Source: Colwellia sp. (lineage in GTDB: Bacteria > Pseudomonadota > Gammaproteobacteria > Enterobacterales > Alteromonadaceae). Taken from it: a stretch of 64,000 nt of DNA. The notes beneath the pieces were generated by a model. The model was not told the DNA's origin. It searched no databases and was given only the letters and a program-made list of their open reading frames with translations. Shown one piece after another: positions 21,447-31,782 of the stretch; position 1 is the first letter of the stretch, and every line of letters begins with the position of its first letter. The stretch is taken from positions 1 through 64,000 of the forward strand of contig JAPYOP010000013.1 of assembly GCA_029938115.1 (NCBI GenBank), in the 5' to 3' direction. Made by a program: the position numbers and the translations under genes.

Positions 21447-24400
21447 TTAATAAGAGAATTGTTTATCTAGGGTGCTGATACCTAAGCCACTTTGTTTCTC
21501 AACTTTTACCTGTACAGCAATACGCTCTTTTAAAGCTTCTACATGACTGATAATGCCAATCATTTTTCCGCTCGCATTAAGGTTATCCAAAGCATCTAGC
21601 GCGATTTCGAGCGTATCATTATCTAACGTACCAAAACCTTCATCTAAAAAGAGTGAGTCGATACTGGTTTTATTACTGACCAAATCAGAAAGTGCTAGTG
21701 CTAGTGCTAAACTGACCAGAAAGCTCTCACCACCTGAAAGGGTTTTAGTATCGCGAACACTATCCCCTTGCCAAGTATCAAGTACTTCTAAAGTTAGGGT
21801 GTCACTTTGCTGACATTGTAATTGATAACGACCATCAAGCTTATTAAGCTGTTCATTCGCTAAATATACAAGGTGATTAAGCGTTAAACCTTGAGCAAAC
21901 TTTCTAAATTTCGCGCCATCGGCTGAGCCTATCAAGCTATTTAAATAGCCAAGTTCATCTAAATTAATTTGCTCAGCTTGAATTTGATTGAGTAACGTTT
22001 GCTGTGCCTTTTTACTCTGCTGATCATGATTTATCGTTTGTTGAACTTGTCCTAATTTCAATTGCTGTTGCTTTAATAGTTCAGTCAATTTTTCAAGTTC
22101 AAATTCAATATTTGTCAATGAAAGTAGTTTTAACTTATCAACATCACCTTGGCTTTTCTCAATAGCCTCAATGAGTGATTTCTCAGCCGTCATTTTAGCT
22201 TGTTCATGCTCTTTAATGTGCTGTTGCACTCTTTGTTGTTGTCCTGAAATTTGCTGTAACTGGGCTGTTATACCTTGTTGGCTATTTTGTAGCTCGGTAA
22301 GCTTCATTTTAGATGAATTCATTTGCTCATTTATTGAATTCCTTATAAATACAGATGATTGGATGTTATCATCAAGATAACCTAACTCAACAAAAACAGT
22401 AACGCGTAACTTGTTTTTGTCTTGTAACTCAGCTTTTTGTAACGATAGCTGTTGCTCTGTACTAGCTAACTGCCTTGCGACATTGTTTACTTGCTCTTCT
22501 ACTAAAATATCAGTTTTTTCACATGATGAGAGTCGCACAGAAAGTGTCTGTTGATGTGCATTTTTCTGCTCAAATAAGTTTAACTGTTCTTGCAACTCCT
22601 GCAGCCACTGATTGGAATTAACTAACATATCGCCATCATTTAGGTGAGTTAAAATCTGAGAAAGTTGCATTGCTTTAACATCAGTAATTAATATATTTTC
22701 CATGTTAGTTTGATCAAGATTCAATTGTTCTAATCCTTTATTTTGCTCTGCACTTTGCTGATAATTATTGTTAAGCTTTTCTTGTATTAAGGCATCTTGG
22801 CTCTGTGTTTGTGCCAATGCTTGCTGAATTTGTAGCCGTTGCTGTTCAATGCCAGAATTTTGCCGTGCTAGTTGGTTAAATTCACCTTGAAATTGACTAA
22901 GCTGTTCAACTTGTGTGTTTATGTTGGTATGAGCTTGCTCAATTTTTTCTATTTCAGATAATTCAACTTGGCTAAATTCAGTCAATTCAAAACGAGAAAA
23001 ACTTGATAGCAGCTCATTTTGCTCAGTAATGATTTTCTGCACCCGATCATCATTAGCTTTTAAATCTGCGCTTAACTGATTTTCCTGTTGAGCAAGCTTT
23101 TTACCCTGCTCTTCTAAGCGCTCTAATTCACTATTGATATTATATAAACGACTTTGCTGTTCACCAAGGTTAATGGCTTGATATTCAGTGATAGCAGGAT
23201 GTTCAACAGAGCCACACAAGGGGCAAGCTTGCTCTGGTTGTAATTTAGCTCTATGTTCGCTCAATGCCATAATGGTTTGCTGTTGAGCAATTAAAGTTTC
23301 AACATCAAGCTTTTGCTGTTTTAGATTTGAAAACTGCTTACGTAAATCAGTTAACTGCTGTTTTATATCTTGCAGAAATGGCGTTGAAATTTGTTTATTC
23401 TTTATCAGTTGTACTTGCTCTTGTACAAGTACGTTATTGCGATTAGCAAGCTGTAAGACTTGCACAGCACTACTTTGTTGTTGTTGGCAATTATTTACCT
23501 CAGCACTTAACACCTCGATTGTTAGCGTATTAACGTCAAGGTGAACTGAATTCAACAATGAGGTATTTTGCATTACCAAGTGTTTGTATCTACTTTTTAG
23601 TTCTCTATCTTGTTCTTGCAGGTTTTGCTGCTGCTGTTGGTTTTTAATCAAGTCAGCTTGCTGATTATTTTGTTCAACAACAAGTTGTTGGCAATTATTT
23701 TGTATTGAAGTTAATTGTTGCTCTTTCTCACTGATACTTGCTCTTATTTGTTCTAACTGGCTGACTCGATGGCCCCATAAGGGTAGCTTTTCTTTAACAC
23801 TATCCAGTACTTGATGCTCTATTAAGTAAAGCTGTAACTGTGCAATTTCTATCAGTAATTTTTGTTTTTCAGCTTTAATAGACTGTTGTCTTTCTTTTGA
23901 TTCATTAAGTTCTTGAGTTTGCTTACTTTCATTTTCAGACTCCTTTGCTAACTGCGCGGTGATATTGGCAATATCACTATCTAGCGGCAGAATATTATTG
24001 ATCAACTTATCTTCAATAATCTTATGCTGAGTTTGCTGTTTTTCTTGTGCTATTAAACACTCATCTAGAACTGATTGACTCGCAGCAGCTTCTTTTGTTG
24101 CTCGCTGCTCTAATAAAACTAACTCTTCAAGTTGGGCTAACTGTGCTTGATGAGCTTCATTAAGTAGCGTTACATTTTTTAATACCAAATAGGATGATTG
24201 CTCTAAGTTAGCTTGTTTACTTTGCTGTTCTAGTTGTATCTTTTCTGCATGTAAATCTTTAAGGACTTGCTCAGTTAACAAACTAACCCCTTGTGATTTT
24301 GCTTGCATTAATTGTAATGATTTTTCCGCTTGTTTATGGTTTTCAAAAACTTGCTTCGATATGTCGCCGTATATTTGTGTGCCCGTTAATTGCTCTAATA

Positions 24401-24908
24401 GCTGCGCTCGGTCGTTAGCTTGAGCGTTCAAAAAGGCAGCAAATGCTCCTTGGGACAACATCATCGATTTAGTAAATCTAGAAAAATCTAAGCCGGTAAT
24501 TTCCGCTATTTTATCTTTAACATCTTTTAACTTTTCCGCAAGAATAGTACCGTCAAGCAAAGATAATTGCGTAACAGGAGCCAGTAAGTTGCCATCAATT
24601 TTATTACGTGCTCGTTTTTGACTCCAAAAAGCGCGATAGCCTTGTCCTTTAACTTCAAATTCGACTTCCGCCATACAATGCGCGGTAAAGCGAGTCATTA
24701 ACTGGTTTTGACTTGCTGATACTTTTAACCGTGGCGTTTCATGATATAAAGCTAAACAAAGTGCATCAAGGATACTCGTTTTTCCTGATCCAGTTGCACC
24801 AGTAATAGCAAAAATCCCATTACTATCAAACGGCTCTTGAGTAAAATCTAGTTGCCAAGCATTCTTTAAAGCATTTATATTCTCAAAACGTAAGCGTAAT
24901 ATTTTCAT
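21447..24908 (-). CDS. sbcC: Exonuclease subunit SbcC (Rad50-like)
   Basis: ATPase half of the SbcCD nuclease, which opens hairpins and processes DNA ends. The 1153 residues show Walker [14 protein letters not shown] at about 37, a long Gln-rich coiled coil, the zinc hook CPLC at about 562, the return coiled coil, then the ABC signature [17 protein letters not shown] at about 1056 and Walker [13 protein letters not shown]. Start overlaps the sbcD stop by four bases (ATGA). Confidence 0.96.
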   Translation of the reverse strand: MKILRLRFENINALKNAWQLDFTQEPFDSNGIFAITGATGSGKTSILDALCLALYHETPRLKVSASQNQLMTRFTAHCMAEVEFEVKGQGYRAFWSQKRARNKIDGNLLAPVTQLSLLDGTILAEKLKDVKDKIAEITGLDFSRFTKSMMLSQGAFAAFLNAQANDRAQLLEQLTGTQIYGDISKQVFENHKQAEKSLQLMQAKSQGVSLLTEQVLKDLHAEKIQLEQQSKQANLEQSSYLVLKNVTLLNEAHQAQLAQLEELVLLEQRATKEAAASQSVLDECLIAQEKQQTQHKIIEDKLINNILPLDSDIANITAQLAKESENESKQTQELNESKERQQSIKAEKQKLLIEIAQLQLYLIEHQVLDSVKEKLPLWGHRVSQLEQIRASISEKEQQLTSIQNNCQQLVVEQNNQQADLIKNQQQQQNLQEQDRELKSRYKHLVMQNTSLLNSVHLDVNTLTIEVLSAEVNNCQQQQSSAVQVLQLANRNNVLVQEQVQLIKNKQISTPFLQDIKQQLTDLRKQFSNLKQQKLDVETLIAQQQTIMALSEHRAKLQPEQACPLCGSVEHPAITEYQAINLGEQQSRLYNINSELERLEEQGKKLAQQENQLSADLKANDDRVQKIITEQNELLSSFSRFELTEFSQVELSEIEKIEQAHTNINTQVEQLSQFQGEFNQLARQNSGIEQQRLQIQQALAQTQSQDALIQEKLNNNYQQSAEQNKGLEQLNLDQTNMENILITDVKAMQLSQILTHLNDGDMLVNSNQWLQELQEQLNLFEQKNAHQQTLSVRLSSCEKTDILVEEQVNNVARQLASTEQQLSLQKAELQDKNKLRVTVFVELGYLDDNIQSSVFIRNSINEQMNSSKMKLTELQNSQQGITAQLQQISGQQQRVQQHIKEHEQAKMTAEKSLIEAIEKSQGDVDKLKLLSLTNIEFELEKLTELLKQQQLKLGQVQQTINHDQQSKKAQQTLLNQIQAEQINLDELGYLNSLIGSADGAKFRKFAQGLTLNHLVYLANEQLNKLDGRYQLQCQQSDTLTLEVLDTWQGDSVRDTKTLSGGESFLVSLALALALSDLVSNKTSIDSLFLDEGFGTLDNDTLEIALDALDNLNASGKMIGIISHVEALKERIAVQVKVEKQSGLGISTLDKQFSY

Positions 24909-26203
24909 GACTTACCTGCTGCTAATACTTGCTCGACCGTCTGCTTAAATAAAGTCTGTAACTGTGTTTTACGCGCTAAACTGTCTGAACTTACTTGTTT
25001 GTCATCGTCAGACTCTTCATGGTCTAGCCATGTTTCTTGATTTAAACGAGAGGCAAACACTTCATCTAAAGTTAATTCATTTAACGTACTTTGATCTTGG
25101 TGATTCTCCATCATTAAACGTTTTCTGACTTGTTTCTCTCGCCTAACTAGAAGAACCTCTACGGGGAAACTTTTAACTAAGGCCATAATTTTTGGCTGTA
25201 TATCGTTTAATAAGCCGGTATTTGACAGTTCAATATCAAGCCAAATATTCATTTCGTCACTATTTTTGTTTAAAACGCTGACTAATTCTTCTACATCTTG
25301 GCTTAAGTTTTCCATGGTCGTTTTCACCATAGCTAATGGCTGAAAACATGGCACAATTAAGTCTGTTACTGTTGCTAACTTACCTCGTTCAAAATCAGCC
25401 ATTAATACTCGTTTATTTTGCTTAGCTTCATCAAAACTTAAAGCGATTGGAGAGCCACAATAGCGAATATGTTCAGTTTTACCGACTTTTTGTGAACGAT
25501 GAATATGGCCTAAAGCAATATAATCAGCCAAGGGGAACGCATTGCTTGGCAAGGCTTCTAATGTGCCAATATAAATATCTCTTACCGAGTCAGAGGTAGT
25601 GACACCCAATGCAGTTAAATGCCCCGTAGCAATGATGGGCATTTCAACTTTGCTCTCTTTAACTAATTTTCCAGCCTGTTCAAACAGTTTTTCGTAATGG
25701 CTAACAATAGCTTGTTGTAAGCTTTTAGATTTATCGGTAGCAGACTCCCCTGCTTTACTTTTAATGACATCTCGAGGTCGAATAAAGGGCACGGCACAAA
25801 TCACCGCTTGCGGCTTTCCTTGTTTATTTTTTATTGCAAAAACTTGCTCGGTTAAATTGCTCTCAATACTGGTATCTGTAACACTAGCAATCACACGAGT
25901 ATTTAAAGCGCCAAGTAACTCCTTAGACTCGGCCAGCATACTAACAGAGTCATGATTGCCAGCTAATACAATTAGTTGACAGTCAAGTGTTTGCATAGCA
26001 CTAATAAAGTTAAAGTACATTTGTCGTGCATAACTAGGTGGTGTGGCGGTATCAAAAATATCGCCGGCAACAATAATGACATCTATGTCGTGGTCTTTAA
26101 CTTGTGCTAATAGCCAATTCAAAAACTGTTGATGTTCATTGACGCGGCTTTTGCCGTAAAAATATTGACCAAGGTGCCAGTCAGAAGTGTGAATTATGCG
26201 CAT
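24905..26203 (-). CDS. sbcD: Exonuclease subunit SbcD (Mre11-like)
   Basis: Mn-dependent nuclease half of SbcCD. The longest frame opens at 26335, but its first 44 residues are hydrophobic and unlike the family, while the internal Met at 26203 gives the standard [15 protein letters not shown]. From that start it has 432 residues. Phosphoesterase motifs follow in order: [30 protein letters not shown] and LGHIHRSQ. It forms a two-gene operon with sbcC and is divergent from the ybaK gene across 111 bases. Confidence 0.95.
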   Translation of the reverse strand: MRIIHTSDWHLGQYFYGKSRVNEHQQFLNWLLAQVKDHDIDVIIVAGDIFDTATPPSYARQMYFNFISAMQTLDCQLIVLAGNHDSVSMLAESKELLGALNTRVIASVTDTSIESNLTEQVFAIKNKQGKPQAVICAVPFIRPRDVIKSKAGESATDKSKSLQQAIVSHYEKLFEQAGKLVKESKVEMPIIATGHLTALGVTTSDSVRDIYIGTLEALPSNAFPLADYIALGHIHRSQKVGKTEHIRYCGSPIALSFDEAKQNKRVLMADFERGKLATVTDLIVPCFQPLAMVKTTMENLSQDVEELVSVLNKNSDEMNIWLDIELSNTGLLNDIQPKIMALVKSFPVEVLLVRREKQVRKRLMMENHQDQSTLNELTLDEVFASRLNQETWLDHEESDDDKQVSSDSLARKTQLQTLFKQTVEQVLAAGKS

Positions 26204-26314
26204 AAAGAACAATGAGATAATAAGGAAACAAGAGGTGGATAATTCTACCTGATTAATTCGTTCGGTATAAGAAAAATAAACCATTAAAATTATCAAGAAA
26301 GTAGCAGCTAATAT

Positions 26315-26794
26315 ATGACTCCAGCCACCAAACAATTAAAGCAATATAAAGTACCTTTTGAAATACTCCAATACCACCATGATATTAATGCTAGCTCATT
26401 TGGTCTTGAAGTCGTGGAAAAGTTGTCTCTTAAAGCGGATCAAGTTTTTAAAACACTCGTGATTTGTTCTGATACAGATGAATTATTCGTTGCTATTGTA
26501 CCTGTAAATTTAAAACTTAACTTAAAAGCTATTGCAAAAACATTGAAAATCAAAAAAGCTAAAATGGCCGATGCAAAACGGGTAGAAACCAGTACGGGTT
26601 ATGTTTTAGGTGGCGTAAGTCCATTAGGGCAAAAGAGGTCGTTAAAAACGGTCATTGATAAAAGAGCACAAGAATTTGACAAAATTTATGTTAGCGGTGG
26701 TAGAAGAGGTTTGGAAATTGAATTATCTCCGATTGATTTGGCTAAAATGTGTCGTGCAACCTTTGCTGTGATTTCAATTGATATAACCAGCTGA
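26315..26794 (+). CDS. ybaK: Cys-tRNA(Pro)/Cys-tRNA(Cys) deacylase, YbaK/EbsC family
   Basis: Clears tRNA(Pro) mischarged with cysteine. The 159-residue protein starts MTPATKQLKQYKVPFEILQYHHD and carries the family blocks DQVFKTLVICSD, GYVLGGVSPLGQKR and IYVSGGRRGLEIELSP. The Lys in VFKTLV is the expected active-site lysine. Its 3' end overlaps the 3' end of the convergent GGDEF-EAL gene by 21 bases. Confidence 0.94.
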   Translation: MTPATKQLKQYKVPFEILQYHHDINASSFGLEVVEKLSLKADQVFKTLVICSDTDELFVAIVPVNLKLNLKAIAKTLKIKKAKMADAKRVETSTGYVLGGVSPLGQKRSLKTVIDKRAQEFDKIYVSGGRRGLEIELSPIDLAKMCRATFAVISIDITS

Positions 26795-28855
26795 AAAATC
26801 GATTAGCTGTGTCGGTGGAACAGGCTTACTAAAGAAATAACCTTGCAGATAATCACAACCTAATGTACTTAATAGTTCAACTTGTTCTTTAGTTTCTACG
26901 CCTTCAGCTACAATTTTTAAACCTAGGCTTTGTGCCATAGCTATTATGGCATTTACTAGCTCACAATCTGCTTCATTTTTAGGTATACCTTGAATAAAAC
27001 CTCTATCTATTTTCAGTACATCAAAGGCATATCGTCGTAAATAGCTCAATGAAGAATACCCAGTACCAAAGTCATCCATAGACAATTTAATCCCCAGTTT
27101 ATTAAGCTCATTTAAGGCATCATCGATATAAGATTGACCGATCATCAATACCCCTTCTGTAATTTCAAGCTCTAAACTATCAGCGGTTACATTAGCATCA
27201 TCTAATGATTTTTCGATAAAACGGAGTAACTTTTCATCTCTGAACTGACGAGGAGATAAATTGACAGCCACCCTGTAACTTCGGTGGTGTAATCTTTGCC
27301 ATTCATTGAGAAAAGTTAAGGCTTGTTTTACAACAAATTGTCCAATAGGCACAATTAAACCTGTATGCTCGGCAATTGGAATAAACTCATCGGGGCCAAT
27401 ATTGCCTAAAGCGGGGTTATGCCAGCGAAGCAGAGCTTCTGCGCCAATAATATTTGCTTTTTTAACATCAAACTGGGGCTGATAGTATACTTCAAATTCA
27501 TTGCGTTCTAGGGCACCATGCATTTGCTCTTCAACTTCTAGACGACGTAACATGGTTGTATTCATTTCTTTTGTAAAAAATGAATAGGTGTTTCGTCCTA
27601 ATCCTTTTGCTTGGTACATGGCTGTATCTGCATTTCGCAACAAATCTGAGGCACAGAGACCATTATCAGGATATATGGCAATGCCAATACTCAATGTTAA
27701 CAATAATTCTCTACCATCAATTTTAAAAGGGTCTCTAAAGGTTTTAAGCAAATTTTCTGCAATAGTTACCGCGTTATGATCATCAGTTAAACCTCTTAAT
27801 AAAACGATAAACTCGTCACCACCTAAGCGACCAACAGTATCGCCTTTACGAACAATCTGATTCAATCGCTTTGCTGATTCTATCAGTAGCTTGTCACCAA
27901 CTTCATGGCCTAATGAGTCATTAACTTTTTTGAAATCATCTAAATCAAGAAAAAGTATTGCTGTTTTTTCATTATTTCGCTCGGCCTCATTTAACATTTG
28001 TGATAAACGATCAAGGGCTAAAAATCGATTTGGTAATAAAGTTAAGGTATCAAAATAGGCGTGATGGCGTATGACTTCCGCCGTTTTATGTTTTTCTGTA
28101 ATATCCCGAACGATTGTCACAACGTGATTATGCTCAGGTAAGTGGCTGATCCTTGCTTCAAAAAAAGCTTTGCCGTATGGCATTGTAAGCTCATATTCAA
28201 AACTTTCGACATCCTTTTGTAAAATTACTTTTGCGATGTTAACTTTGAATTGATGTGCTACTTCATCAGGTAGGATATCAACCATCGGTTTACCAATAAA
28301 ATCTTCTGGTTTTACGTAAAGATTCTTTTTATTGCTAGCATGATAATCAATGATGGTGCCATCTTCTTTCATCAAGAAAAATAAGTCAGGTATCGCTTCA
28401 AATGCAGCTTCTAGCATGTGCTCTTTAAATATAGCTTGTGCTTGTGCCTGTTTAACATCAGTTAAGTCAACATCGATACAGTACATTTGCTTTTTGTTGA
28501 ACTTATTAGTAAATAACACATGACTTGAGAAAACACTGACATCATTACCATTTTGATGGCGTAGGATAAGCTCTGCAGAAGGTATTTCTATACCTTTATT
28601 TACCCAGTCGCTATGCGCAGTAATAACAAACTCACGCATAGACTTAGGTATGATCAGCTCTTCTAGTTTTTTTCCTAATGCTTCATCTTTTTTGTAACCG
28701 TAAAGACGTTCACTACCTTTATTCCAGTAGATAACGTTACGGTTTTCATCATATCCTTGAACAGAAATAGCATCCACTGCATCAAATAGGTGATGGAGTG
28801 GATCGGTGAGAACAAGTTGTTCAGCTAATACTTTGACAACATCCGTTGGTGTCAT
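26774..28855 (-). CDS. PAS-GGDEF-EAL cyclic di-GMP enzyme
   Basis: Soluble protein of 693 residues with two PAS domains (about 15-135 and 140-260), a GGDEF domain with the intact motif GRLGGDEF and an inhibitory RKGD site five residues before it, then an EAL domain with EALLRWHNP, ITEGVLM and DDFGTGYSS. Both catalytic domains look complete, so it could make and degrade cyclic di-GMP. No membrane segment is seen. The longest frame begins at a TTG three codons earlier; ATG at 28855 is preferred. It lies 83 bases after the formate dehydrogenase subunit gene on the same strand, and may be co-transcribed with it. Confidence 0.92.
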   Translation of the reverse strand: MTPTDVVKVLAEQLVLTDPLHHLFDAVDAISVQGYDENRNVIYWNKGSERLYGYKKDEALGKKLEELIIPKSMREFVITAHSDWVNKGIEIPSAELILRHQNGNDVSVFSSHVLFTNKFNKKQMYCIDVDLTDVKQAQAQAIFKEHMLEAAFEAIPDLFFLMKEDGTIIDYHASNKKNLYVKPEDFIGKPMVDILPDEVAHQFKVNIAKVILQKDVESFEYELTMPYGKAFFEARISHLPEHNHVVTIVRDITEKHKTAEVIRHHAYFDTLTLLPNRFLALDRLSQMLNEAERNNEKTAILFLDLDDFKKVNDSLGHEVGDKLLIESAKRLNQIVRKGDTVGRLGGDEFIVLLRGLTDDHNAVTIAENLLKTFRDPFKIDGRELLLTLSIGIAIYPDNGLCASDLLRNADTAMYQAKGLGRNTYSFFTKEMNTTMLRRLEVEEQMHGALERNEFEVYYQPQFDVKKANIIGAEALLRWHNPALGNIGPDEFIPIAEHTGLIVPIGQFVVKQALTFLNEWQRLHHRSYRVAVNLSPRQFRDEKLLRFIEKSLDDANVTADSLELEITEGVLMIGQSYIDDALNELNKLGIKLSMDDFGTGYSSLSYLRRYAFDVLKIDRGFIQGIPKNEADCELVNAIIAMAQSLGLKIVAEGVETKEQVELLSTLGCDYLQGYFFSKPVPPTQLIDFSAGYIN

Positions 28856-28938
28856 ATTAAACAAAACTCAATAAAACCTAACAATATCTTTATACTAGAC
28901 GTAAATAACTAATTTTGCTCATTTTAATTACATAATAA

Positions 28939-31782
28939 TTAAGCGAGATCAAACTTTTCAATGTTAACAGCGACTACTTTGTATTCAGGGCACTTGGTAT
29001 GCATATCAGTTACATCACCCGTAACTCTGTTGATCATCAACTCAGGAAAATGAAATGTAGTAAAAAGAATACCTTGCTTAACTTTGTCGCTAATTTGTGC
29101 GGTTAATGTGATTTCACCTCGCGCAGAAAATAATTTAACTTTACTTCTTTGGGTAATGCCTTTAGCTATTGCATCGACTTTACTAACCAATAAAACATCT
29201 TCACTTACTATGTCTTCATTGCTGGTTCTTCGCGTCATTGTACCTGCATTATAGTGTTCTAAATTACGACTAGTCGTTAAAATAAACGGAAATTCATCAA
29301 TATTTTGTAGTACTTCTTGGCTTTCTTCAAATTCAAAAAAGTGAAATTTACCTAAACCTCGTTTGAATGTATCTACATGCAATATTTGAGTATCGACACC
29401 GCCTTTTGCTACTGGCCATTGCAAACCATTAACACCTAAGTTCTGCCAAGTAATTCCAGCAAAAAATGGTACAACTTGTGATATTTCTGCCAGCACTTTT
29501 TCAGCTAAATCAACACCACTAGTGTATTGCTCTTGTTGATAACCTAGGGCGTTCATCATATCAACAATGATTTCACCGTCTGTTTTACAACCTGTTCTTG
29601 GTGGCACGGCCGCATTAACTTTCTGTACTCGACGTTCGCCATTAGTAAAAGTACCACTTTTCTCTAGGAAACTAGTACCGGGTAATACAACATCAGCCAT
29701 TTTGGCCGTTTCTGATAAAAAGATCTCTTGTACAATAAGTAAATCTAGATTTTCAAGGCTGGCAACAACATGCATTTGGTTAGGATCGGTTTGCACCACA
29801 TCTTCACCTAAAATCCACAGCACTTTTAAATCACCGGCTAAAGCAGCATTAAACATTTCTGGAATTTTATAACCATCCTTAGTTGGCCACTGGCTTAAAT
29901 TAACCATTGAATTGTCAGAGATTTGATAATGTTCTTGGTAGTATCGAATACTATCGCTATCTTCTACAGGAAAATATCCTGCCCCTTGATGTGGTTGACA
30001 GCCCATGTCAGCTGCACCCTGTACGTTATTTTGTCCTCGTAATGGGTTCATACCAACACCTTGCCTACCAACATTTCCCGTTAGCATAACAAGGTCGGCA
30101 ATACACATAATGGCGCGACTACCTTGGCTGTGTTCAGTTACTCCTAAACCATGAAAACTCATTGCGTTATCAGCTTGTGCATAAGCAATGGCGGCTTGTT
30201 TAACTAAGTTTTGATCGACACCGGCAATACTTGCAAGCTCATGAATATCTAGGGCTAAAATAGCTTTACAATAACTTTGGTATTCTTCTGTGCGGGTATT
30301 AACAAAATCATCATCAACTAAGCCTGATTCAATAATAAAATACGCCATCATGTTCAAAACTGCGACATTAGTGCCAGGTCGAAGCTGAATATGCCAATTA
30401 GCATAGCGGGCAAGTTCAGTCTTAACGGGATCAAGGACAATAAGCGGCGTGCCTTTCATTACTTTTTGTTTAATTTTAGCGCCAGTAACTGGATGCGCAG
30501 CAGTTGGGTTTGCGCCAATCAGTAAAATAAAATCAGTCTGTTTTAAATCTTCAATGGAATTAGTTGCAGCGCCTGTACCAAAACTATGTTGCATGCCATA
30601 CGCGGTAGGCGAATGGCAAACTCGCGCACAACAATCAATATTGTTGGTTCCGATGACTGCACGCATCATTTTTTGTAATAAATAGTTCTCTTCATTGGTA
30701 CAACGCGCTGATGATATTCCCGCAATGGCATCACTACCATGATTAGTTTTAATGTCAGTTAAGCGGCTGGCTATATACTTAAAAGCATAATCCCAACTAA
30801 CTTTGGTTAACTCGCCATCAATTTTGACTAAAGGTGAATCAAGCCTATCTTTATGATCATAAAACCGCCATGCATAACGTCCTTTTAAACAAGTATGACC
30901 GCTATTAACCGCCGCGTATTTCGGCGCTTCTATGGACAAAATCTTATTGTTTTGCACCGAAACTTCGAGGTTGCAGCCCACACCACAGTATGAGCATATA
31001 GTACGTGTTTTTTCTATCGGTGCTTGCTTATTTAAGCTTTCGGCTTGTGCTAGTTGCTGACGGAAAACATCTGATATAGCACCTGTTGGACACGTTTGCG
31101 CACAAGCGCCACAAGAGACACAACTCGATTCATTAAAACTAACATCTTGCCCTTTGATAATTCGAGCATCGAAACCACGTCCTGCCACACTCAATACTTG
31201 CTCACCTTGAATTTCATCACAAGCGCGTACACAACGGTTACAATCTATGCATAGAGATAAATCCATGCGCATATAGGGATGACTATCATCACATAGACTA
31301 AGTTCAGCTTTTTTATTTAACGTTAAAGGGACACTGGATATACTTTGTCTAGCTTGCTTAAAACGTACTTCCCCTACACCGGTATCTTTAACGACTTGCT
31401 CGAACTCTGTACCAGGGTGATTTTGGCAATTGTCTAGAGTTTGCTCGGGTAAATCACTAAGTACTAATTCAATAATGTTTTTACGTAGCTTTTCAATACG
31501 TGGTGAATGCGTATGAATATGCATGCCCTCACCTATTGGCGTATGACACGAAGCCATTACTTTTTTTGGACCATCAGCGGTTAAAGCGACATCAACACTG
31601 CATACTCGACAACTTCCGTACGGCTCTAACCGCGTATCATCACATAGCGTTGGAATTGCATTGACATCATTTAAACGGCGGCTAAAAGATAAAATTGTTT
31701 CACCACTTTTTATGGGATAAGCAACGCCATTTAGAAAAGCTTGTTTACTTTCTAGTTTAGACGCTTGATTGTTTTGGCTCAT
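28939..31782 (-). CDS. fdsA: Formate dehydrogenase alpha subunit, Cys-type, NAD-linked
   Basis: Molybdenum or tungsten enzyme subunit that oxidises formate to CO2. Order in 947 residues: [2Fe-2S] domain with Cys47, Cys58, Cys61 and Cys79; two ferredoxin clusters (Cys178/181/184/188 and Cys221/224/227/231); the cofactor-domain [4Fe-4S] site Cys263/266/270/298; and CARVCHSPTAYG, whose Cys389 takes the place of selenocysteine. The dinucleotide-binding C-terminal domain begins around 830. The usual N-terminal His-Cys cluster ligands appear to be missing (only Cys119 in DNCQNHPGTEF). No signal peptide, so it is cytoplasmic. The start overlaps the fdsB stop by four bases. Confidence 0.94.
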   Translation of the reverse strand: MSQNNQASKLESKQAFLNGVAYPIKSGETILSFSRRLNDVNAIPTLCDDTRLEPYGSCRVCSVDVALTADGPKKVMASCHTPIGEGMHIHTHSPRIEKLRKNIIELVLSDLPEQTLDNCQNHPGTEFEQVVKDTGVGEVRFKQARQSISSVPLTLNKKAELSLCDDSHPYMRMDLSLCIDCNRCVRACDEIQGEQVLSVAGRGFDARIIKGQDVSFNESSCVSCGACAQTCPTGAISDVFRQQLAQAESLNKQAPIEKTRTICSYCGVGCNLEVSVQNNKILSIEAPKYAAVNSGHTCLKGRYAWRFYDHKDRLDSPLVKIDGELTKVSWDYAFKYIASRLTDIKTNHGSDAIAGISSARCTNEENYLLQKMMRAVIGTNNIDCCARVCHSPTAYGMQHSFGTGAATNSIEDLKQTDFILLIGANPTAAHPVTGAKIKQKVMKGTPLIVLDPVKTELARYANWHIQLRPGTNVAVLNMMAYFIIESGLVDDDFVNTRTEEYQSYCKAILALDIHELASIAGVDQNLVKQAAIAYAQADNAMSFHGLGVTEHSQGSRAIMCIADLVMLTGNVGRQGVGMNPLRGQNNVQGAADMGCQPHQGAGYFPVEDSDSIRYYQEHYQISDNSMVNLSQWPTKDGYKIPEMFNAALAGDLKVLWILGEDVVQTDPNQMHVVASLENLDLLIVQEIFLSETAKMADVVLPGTSFLEKSGTFTNGERRVQKVNAAVPPRTGCKTDGEIIVDMMNALGYQQEQYTSGVDLAEKVLAEISQVVPFFAGITWQNLGVNGLQWPVAKGGVDTQILHVDTFKRGLGKFHFFEFEESQEVLQNIDEFPFILTTSRNLEHYNAGTMTRRTSNEDIVSEDVLLVSKVDAIAKGITQRSKVKLFSARGEITLTAQISDKVKQGILFTTFHFPELMINRVTGDVTDMHTKCPEYKVVAVNIEKFDLA

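Noticed and set aside
24905-26335. Longer SbcD with a hydrophobic N-terminus
   Set aside because: The extra 44 residues look like a membrane span, but SbcD is cytoplasmic and the family starts exactly at the internal Met at 26203.
30615-30622. Possible selenocysteine in formate dehydrogenase
   Set aside because: The active-site codon in CARVCHSP is a normal Cys codon, not TGA, so no selenocysteine machinery is needed.
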